Shown piece by piece: positions 25,228 to 29,700 of a stretch of DNA of 29,700 nt (position 1 is its first letter; each line of letters opens with the position of its first letter). Origin of the DNA: Entomomonas sp945283395 (GTDB taxonomy: Bacteria; Pseudomonadota; Gammaproteobacteria; Pseudomonadales; Pseudomonadaceae); assembly GCA_946480835.1 (NCBI GenBank), contig CAMLLC010000020.1, positions 1 to 29,700 of the forward strand. The letters are read 5' to 3'. The notes under the pieces were generated by a model that was given only the letters and a program-made list of their open reading frames with translations, was not told the DNA's origin and made no database searches. Made by a program: the position numbers and the translations under genes.

Positions 25228-25311
25228 CTTTTATTAGTGTTGCATGATTTTGATAATTAGATAATTACCTTTATATTAATATATAAATAATTTAATTACT
25301 TCATACATATC

Positions 25312-26535
25312 ATGCTCAGAAAAATAAAACATCCTGATGTTCCAAAACAACTCCATGGATCCATTCTTGTAGATAAATTAAATTTACCAAGATATTGGGT
25401 AACTATTTATTCAATATTTCATTTAAATACACTTGCAGAGTCAACAAAAAATAAAAAGTTAAGACTTATTGATACTTTCTATGAATATTCTGAACAATAT
25501 TTTGGCTATGGAAAACTTGATCAAATATTGGCATCTATAGATGTTGATTCAATTTGTCAATTATGTGAAGCCTACTTCTTATACATTCAAAACAATAATA
25601 CCTCTCCAGAAATATCTGAAATTAAGTGGCAAACAGCACTAGATTTTTATTAAATATATTGTGAATGATTTCAAGAGCTAATTTTAATAAAGAAAAATTT
25701 GATGATATAACTGCTAAATTTAATAGAATTGAGCGATTATATAGCTCATTACGTATACATAAACCAAAACGAATTGAAAATATTAGATCTTATACCTAAT
25801 AATTTAATTGATTACTTATATGCTGTATTAGATCCTTATAATCTCAGTAATCCATTTCACCAAGCCCGAAGCAAATGGCAAACCTACATTATTTTTCTTA
25901 TATTGATAAATTTAGGTTTACGTCGTGGTGAATTACTAATATTGCCTGTAAACGCTATTAAACATAATTTTGATAATAAATTAAATAAAATGAGGTATTG
26001 GATTAATATTGAGAACCTACATAAAGATGAAGATTACAGACACAGTCAACCAAATATAAAAACAACAGCATCTTATAGACAAATACCCATCAGTGAGTCT
26101 TTAGTAAACCTTATTGAATATTATATTCGTGAACATAGAGGGAAAGTCGACCACCCTTTTCTTCTTACCTCTCAAAAAGGTAAGCCTTTATCTGTAGAAA
26201 TGGTTAATAAAGTGTTTTATAAAATAAGTGCTTATATTCCCAAAAGTTTACAAGAAGAACTATTCAATTGTACTTATAAAAAGAATATTTCTCCTCATGA
26301 TCTGAGGCATACATGCGCAGTTCTCAAGCTACAACAGCTTCTTCAAAACGGTGATAGTATGGATGAGGCATTAGCAAAATTAAGATTATTTTTTGGATGG
26401 GTAAGAGATTTAAATATGCCTCTAAGATATGCCAGAGCAGTTTTTGAGGAAAGATTATCAACAATCTGGGATGATAAACTCAGCAAACATACTAATATTT
26501 TAAAAAATATTACTAAATTTAAAGGAAACACATGA
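25312..26535 (+). pseudogene. Tyrosine recombinase, first of trio (GinA/TnpA-like), frameshifted
   Basis: The pieces together would encode about 407 residues, typical of the first integrase of such trios. The N-terminal piece (25312-25653) is a SAM-like core-binding domain and stops at a TAA. The coding continues as FIKYIVND in a second frame, then ISRANFNKEKFDDITAKF to KRIENIRS in a third (to a TAA at 25797-25799), and returns to the first frame by about 25790 (PNNLIDYLYAVLDP) through 26535. The C-terminal piece holds the catalytic domain: Arg in LGLRRGELL, HDLRH, FGW in place of the usual GH, and the nucleophile Tyr in MPLRYARAVFEERL. So the catalytic part is preserved but the reading frame is broken at least two or three times within 150 bases. 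The intact second recombinase starts two bases after its stop. Decay is most likely; sequencing errors are the alternative. Confidence 0.75.
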
Positions 26536-26536
26536 A

Positions 26537-28057
26537 ATGGAAAAACAAGATTCTTTTAACTTTAATGATATATATAATGATGAACCTAAATTAAAATTAC
26601 CTTTTGAAACGCCTAAAATCCCTACTATCATAAAATATAGAGACGATTTCACTGAAAAAGTACATATAATAAAGGATCTACATAAACAAGAAATTATTCT
26701 AATTTCTGTTAGTGGAAGCAAATCAGAACTAGATTTTTCAGAATTCAATGGTGAGATCAGGAATTTTCTCTTATGGTGTATAAGTATATCTATTTCTTAT
26801 TTAGCGGCAAAAACCGTTGATAATTATTTTTCTTCAATAATAAACCATATAGAAGAACAAGAAATATATCAACTTGTTAACACTAATCCTCACAATATAA
26901 AATTATATTGGACAGGATTATTAAATAAATATCAATTACATGAGATTAAGGGATTAAAAAATATATTACATATATTGTGTAAGGAGTCTTTAGGAATTTG
27001 GAACACAGATTATATTGCCTTAATATCACAACTCCCCTTACCTTTTTTTGATAAATATTCCTTATTAAGACGACAAAGCAGCTTTTTAACTATTGAGGAA
27101 GAACAAAAGTTAATTTCTTTTTTTGATAGTGTTGCTAAACAATTACAAGAAAATAATACATCAATTTCAACAGAGAGATTAAAGTCTATATTTACCATCC
27201 TCTGCTCATATCAATTTGGAATGAGGCCAATTCAAATTGGTAAAGTAAATATACAGGATATTAGAGTATGGCAAACATCAGATGACGATATTTCTGTACA
27301 CATTACTTTTTATAAAGCTAAACAAAAAAGTATACGTAAAGCTCTTCCTCTCACAAGAAAGGTAAAAAATGAATGGGCAATTATAGTAAATGTGTTATAT
27401 AACAGAAGAATAGAAGAAAAAAATCAAAATAGCTCTTTATTAGAACTCTCAAGTGCAAGAGAGGCAGCCTTTTTAATTAAATCCTCATTACAAAAAGAGT
27501 TAAGTATTCATCGTTCTGCAAGGGATTTAAGGCATGCAGCGGCTCAAAGAATGGTTGATGGTGGAGCAAATCAAGAAGAGCTGGCTTGTTTTCTTGGGCA
27601 TTCTGATCTGGATAGTTGCTTAGTTTATTTTGATATTTCAGCAAATCAGGCGGAACGAGTCAATAAAGTGCTCGGTATTTCAAATATTTACTCAAAATTA
27701 GCCAGAATAGCACATGACCGTTTTATAGATAAAAATGAGTTGCTTTTGTTAAAAGAAGATCAACAAATAGCAGGTGTTCCACATGGTATTCCAATAACGG
27801 GAATTGGTGGTTGCACTACAGGACAACTGATTTGCCCATATAATCCTATTACATCTTGTTATGGTTGTTATAAATTTATGCCAATTAATAATGTTGAGAT
27901 ACATAAACAAGTTTTAATGGATATAAGGCAAGTAGTTAGTCTATTTATTAAATCTGGTCGTGAGGATAATAACTCCCCTGCTTTCTTACAACTAAAACAT
28001 ACAATCAACAATATTCAATCTATTATTTCTGAACTTGAGGGAACTTCAGATGAATAG
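26537..28057 (+). CDS. Tyrosine recombinase, second of trio (GinB/TnpB-like), intact
   Basis: This 506-residue site-specific recombinase is uninterrupted. Residues 70-170 look like the core-binding domain. The catalytic domain has Arg230 (FGMRPIQIG), a lysine near 260-262 (FYKAKQK), ARDLRHAAAQ (Arg332, with Arg329 where HxxR has His), His355 in FLGHSDLDS and nucleophile Tyr364 in LVYFDIS. After residue 420 comes a four-cysteine cluster, Cys426, Cys433, Cys441 and Cys444, likely a zinc site, followed by a helical tail. This layout is known for the second recombinase of multi-integrase elements such as GInts. It starts at ATG 26537, one base after the TGA of the first gene, and overlaps the third gene by eight bases (28050-28057), so the three were one operon. 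The tyrosine recombinase family is sure; the element type is inferred. Confidence 0.82.
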   Translation: MEKQDSFNFNDIYNDEPKLKLPFETPKIPTIIKYRDDFTEKVHIIKDLHKQEIILISVSGSKSELDFSEFNGEIRNFLLWCISISISYLAAKTVDNYFSSIINHIEEQEIYQLVNTNPHNIKLYWTGLLNKYQLHEIKGLKNILHILCKESLGIWNTDYIALISQLPLPFFDKYSLLRRQSSFLTIEEEQKLISFFDSVAKQLQENNTSISTERLKSIFTILCSYQFGMRPIQIGKVNIQDIRVWQTSDDDISVHITFYKAKQKSIRKALPLTRKVKNEWAIIVNVLYNRRIEEKNQNSSLLELSSAREAAFLIKSSLQKELSIHRSARDLRHAAAQRMVDGGANQEELACFLGHSDLDSCLVYFDISANQAERVNKVLGISNIYSKLARIAHDRFIDKNELLLLKEDQQIAGVPHGIPITGIGGCTTGQLICPYNPITSCYGCYKFMPINNVEIHKQVLMDIRQVVSLFIKSGREDNNSPAFLQLKHTINNIQSIISELEGTSDE

Positions 28058-29700
28058 ATTTTATAACTCATATATTGATCTAGAAAAAAAAACTAGCGAA
28101 TGAATTTGCAATTAGCTGGAACATAGAAACATCTCTTGACGGTTCTATAAAAAAAGAACAACGCTGGAATTTAACCTCTTTTACTAAAAGTACCTCACTC
28201 CATACTCATTGGCTATCTGATCTTGGTGAGTATACAAATGTTATTAAAGTGTTACAAGAACAAGACCCTTCACGAAATAAGATGCCTCTTACCAAATCAT
28301 GGCAAGATTTAATAAAAACAGTTATTTTAGAGGCATGCTTTATAAAAAGGATAAAAACAGGAACAATTATTGGCAGCATTTTGCCACCATTAAAAGTGAT
28401 AGCTACTGCAAATCCTAGTATTGAGCCTTGTGAATTAAAAGCTGAACATCTATTGTTAGCTACAAATATAGCAAGAAAGGCGCAAAAGTCAGGAACCTTA
28501 GCTGATTGGGTTATAGGAGTAACTAAAAATATTATAGACCAAAATCATATCAGTAACTTTGGCCCACTTTACCCTCAACTAAACACTATTAAAAGAATTG
28601 GAGAAAGGAGTAAATATTCCTCAATTGTAAAATCTCAAAGTGATTTATTACATGATTTAAAGCATAGAAAGAAAGCTGAAAAACTACCTGATAAAAGAGC
28701 CTTTTGGGAATTGGTAAGGATTGTATTTACTGAGCAACCGCTATCCTTTATGGATGCTTTAAAATTTGCACAGGTAAAACTGATGTTAATTTGTGGCTTA
28801 AGAGTTGGTGAAGCTACCCTACTTCCTGCTGATTGGAAACGTAAGCAGAACTACACAAGTCAAGATGGAACTCCAGTGGGGAAACTAGGTGGGTACTCTC
28901 AAGCGCTGATGTTGAGACATATTGCAGAAAAACAATAGTTAGGAAATCAATCTGGAGCCTATTTACATGAAAACACCCAATATGTGCCTCAACTATTTGC
29001 AGATATTTTAGAAGAAACACTAGACAATGTATTGAAAATGACTCAACCACTGAGAGACACACTAGAAAAACAAATAAAACAAAATCATTTGCTACCCTGG
29101 TTTAATATTAATGATTATATATCTGCTAAAGAACTATATCCTTACTTATCAGGAAACCCAATCTTTTTAGAGAGTTTTGAAGACGATATACAGAAATATA
29201 GAGAACAATATTTAAAATCTTATGATAAAACAGTATTTGACCAACTTATAACAAAGCAAATGTTAGCTACAACTGATAGGGTCGGATTTAAATTTTATAT
29301 ATTTTATAATAGATTATCAAAAAAAATTAATTGCTATACCGAGTATGGCAGCATAATACCTTTAACCAAAAGAAAAGACTGGAATAATGTTTATCTCTCC
29401 ATTCGAGAGATTGAATAGTTTCTCCAGTCTGATAAAAGAACAAAATTATCTGACACAACTCCTTTTCGGCTCAATGATGGTAAACTACAACCCTATGAAC
29501 TCCTTTTTCTTATGCCTAAAAGAGCGCTAAGTGAACAAAGACAAGGTGGATTATTCGATATTTCACGTAGTTATGGTGTTGGAAGATTTGATCCCTCAAT
29601 GATTACAAATTCATTAACAGGATCAATAAAAACAACACCTAATAGAGGTGTTTTTTCACTTAGTTCAAAATACTTTTCCATAGGTGTTTAACTATTATGG
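28050..29700 (+). pseudogene. Third gene of recombinase trio (GinC-like), interrupted and cut by window end
   Basis: The ATG at 28050 overlaps the end of the second recombinase gene and reads MNRFYNSYIDLEKK, then meets a run of nine A (28084-28092). One A too many shifts the frame and it stops at TGA 28101-28103. Reading eight A gives LANEFAISWNIETSL and the long frame that includes 28249-28938. That frame has a TAG at 28936-28938, continues as LGNQSGAYLHENTQYV, meets TAG at 29416-29418, continues as DTTPFRLNDGKLQPYELLF, and reaches TAA at 29689-29691. The coherent sequence across each stop shows one gene of over 540 codons, large as expected for the third protein of GInt-type modules. The expected C-terminal recombinase domain is not in the window. 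Inferred to be non-functional unless readthrough and slippage occur. Confidence 0.7.
29634..29656 (+). terminator. Terminator-like hairpin inside the third recombinase frame
   Basis: AACACCT (29634-29640) and AGGTGTT (29646-29652) form a perfect seven-base stem with a five-base loop, AATAG, followed by a run of T to 29656. This has the form of an intrinsic terminator, but it lies within the still readable frame of the third recombinase, so it may be chance. Confidence 0.4.

Larger units (their letters stand above)
24973..25311. other. AT-rich non-coding border of the recombinase module
   Basis: These 339 bases separate the housekeeping genes from the recombinase trio and are almost all A and T. 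They contain no open frame to call. Two inverted repeats stand out: TAATAATTAAAT (25143-25154) with its exact complement at 25181-25192, and TACATT (25206-25211) with AATGTA (25222-25227). By analogy with multi-integrase islands, the left attachment site and the promoter of the module should be here; the second copy of any direct repeat would be beyond the window. Confidence 0.5.

Noticed and set aside
28814..29062. Minus-strand frame across the third recombinase stop
   Set aside because: It is antisense to sequence that reads as recombinase on the plus strand and has no family features.
28936..29418. Possible recoding of TAG as an amino acid in the island
   Set aside because: The intact second recombinase of the same module itself ends in TAG (28055-28057), and a frameshift is also present in the third gene, so simple decay explains the stops better.

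Overview
The window looks like part of the chromosome of a low-G+C gammaproteobacterium of the Pseudomonas lineage. The gene order algH-ruvX-pyrR-pyrB-pyrC' (with a degenerate, non-catalytic dihydroorotase partner) and the block ftsK-lolA-rarA are Pseudomonas hallmarks. A TpbA-like periplasmic phosphatase, a RamA-like amidase homologue, an [Fe-S] APS reductase and ApeB point the same way. The DNA is far more AT-rich than free-living Pseudomonas, as in insect-gut relatives such as Entomomonas; that genus is inferred by elimination, not proven.

Layout. Bases 1-620 hold two decayed remnants: a PAAR-type type VI secretion spike and a helix-turn-helix DNA-binding protein. Bases 974-3488 run rightward: cysK, a class I glutamine amidotransferase and tpbA. 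Bases 3603-7423 are a tight block, algH-ruvX-pyrR-pyrB-pyrC', joining two conserved genes to the first committed step of pyrimidine synthesis. A DedA-PAP2 fusion membrane protein follows. Bases 8769-13476 run leftward: an MsbA-type ABC exporter, an Na/Pi cotransporter-PhoU protein and mutM. Bases 13723-17073 run rightward: a nitrilase-fold protein that has lost its catalytic Cys, then cysH and apeB. Bases 17195-24972 run leftward: rarA, lolA, ftsK, a PiT phosphate transporter, a NolW/secretin-N-domain protein and a luciferase-like monooxygenase.

From about 24973 the character changes. A 339-base, extremely AT-rich gene-free stretch with inverted repeats precedes three consecutive, co-directional tyrosine-recombinase-type genes with near-zero spacing. 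This is the signature of a multi-integrase island module, most like the ginABC part of GInt islands and comparable to Tn554 tnpABC and gamma-mobile-trio modules. The first gene is frameshifted. The second is intact and carries a C-terminal four-cysteine cluster. The third has a frameshift at an A9 run and two in-frame TAG codons before the window ends. I read this as the left end of a genomic island whose mobilisation genes are decaying; the cargo would lie beyond the right edge.

Both sulfur assimilation (cysK, cysH) and phosphate uptake (Na/Pi and PiT) are represented. Several starts appear to be TTG. I saw no tRNA, rRNA, CRISPR array or complete insertion sequence.
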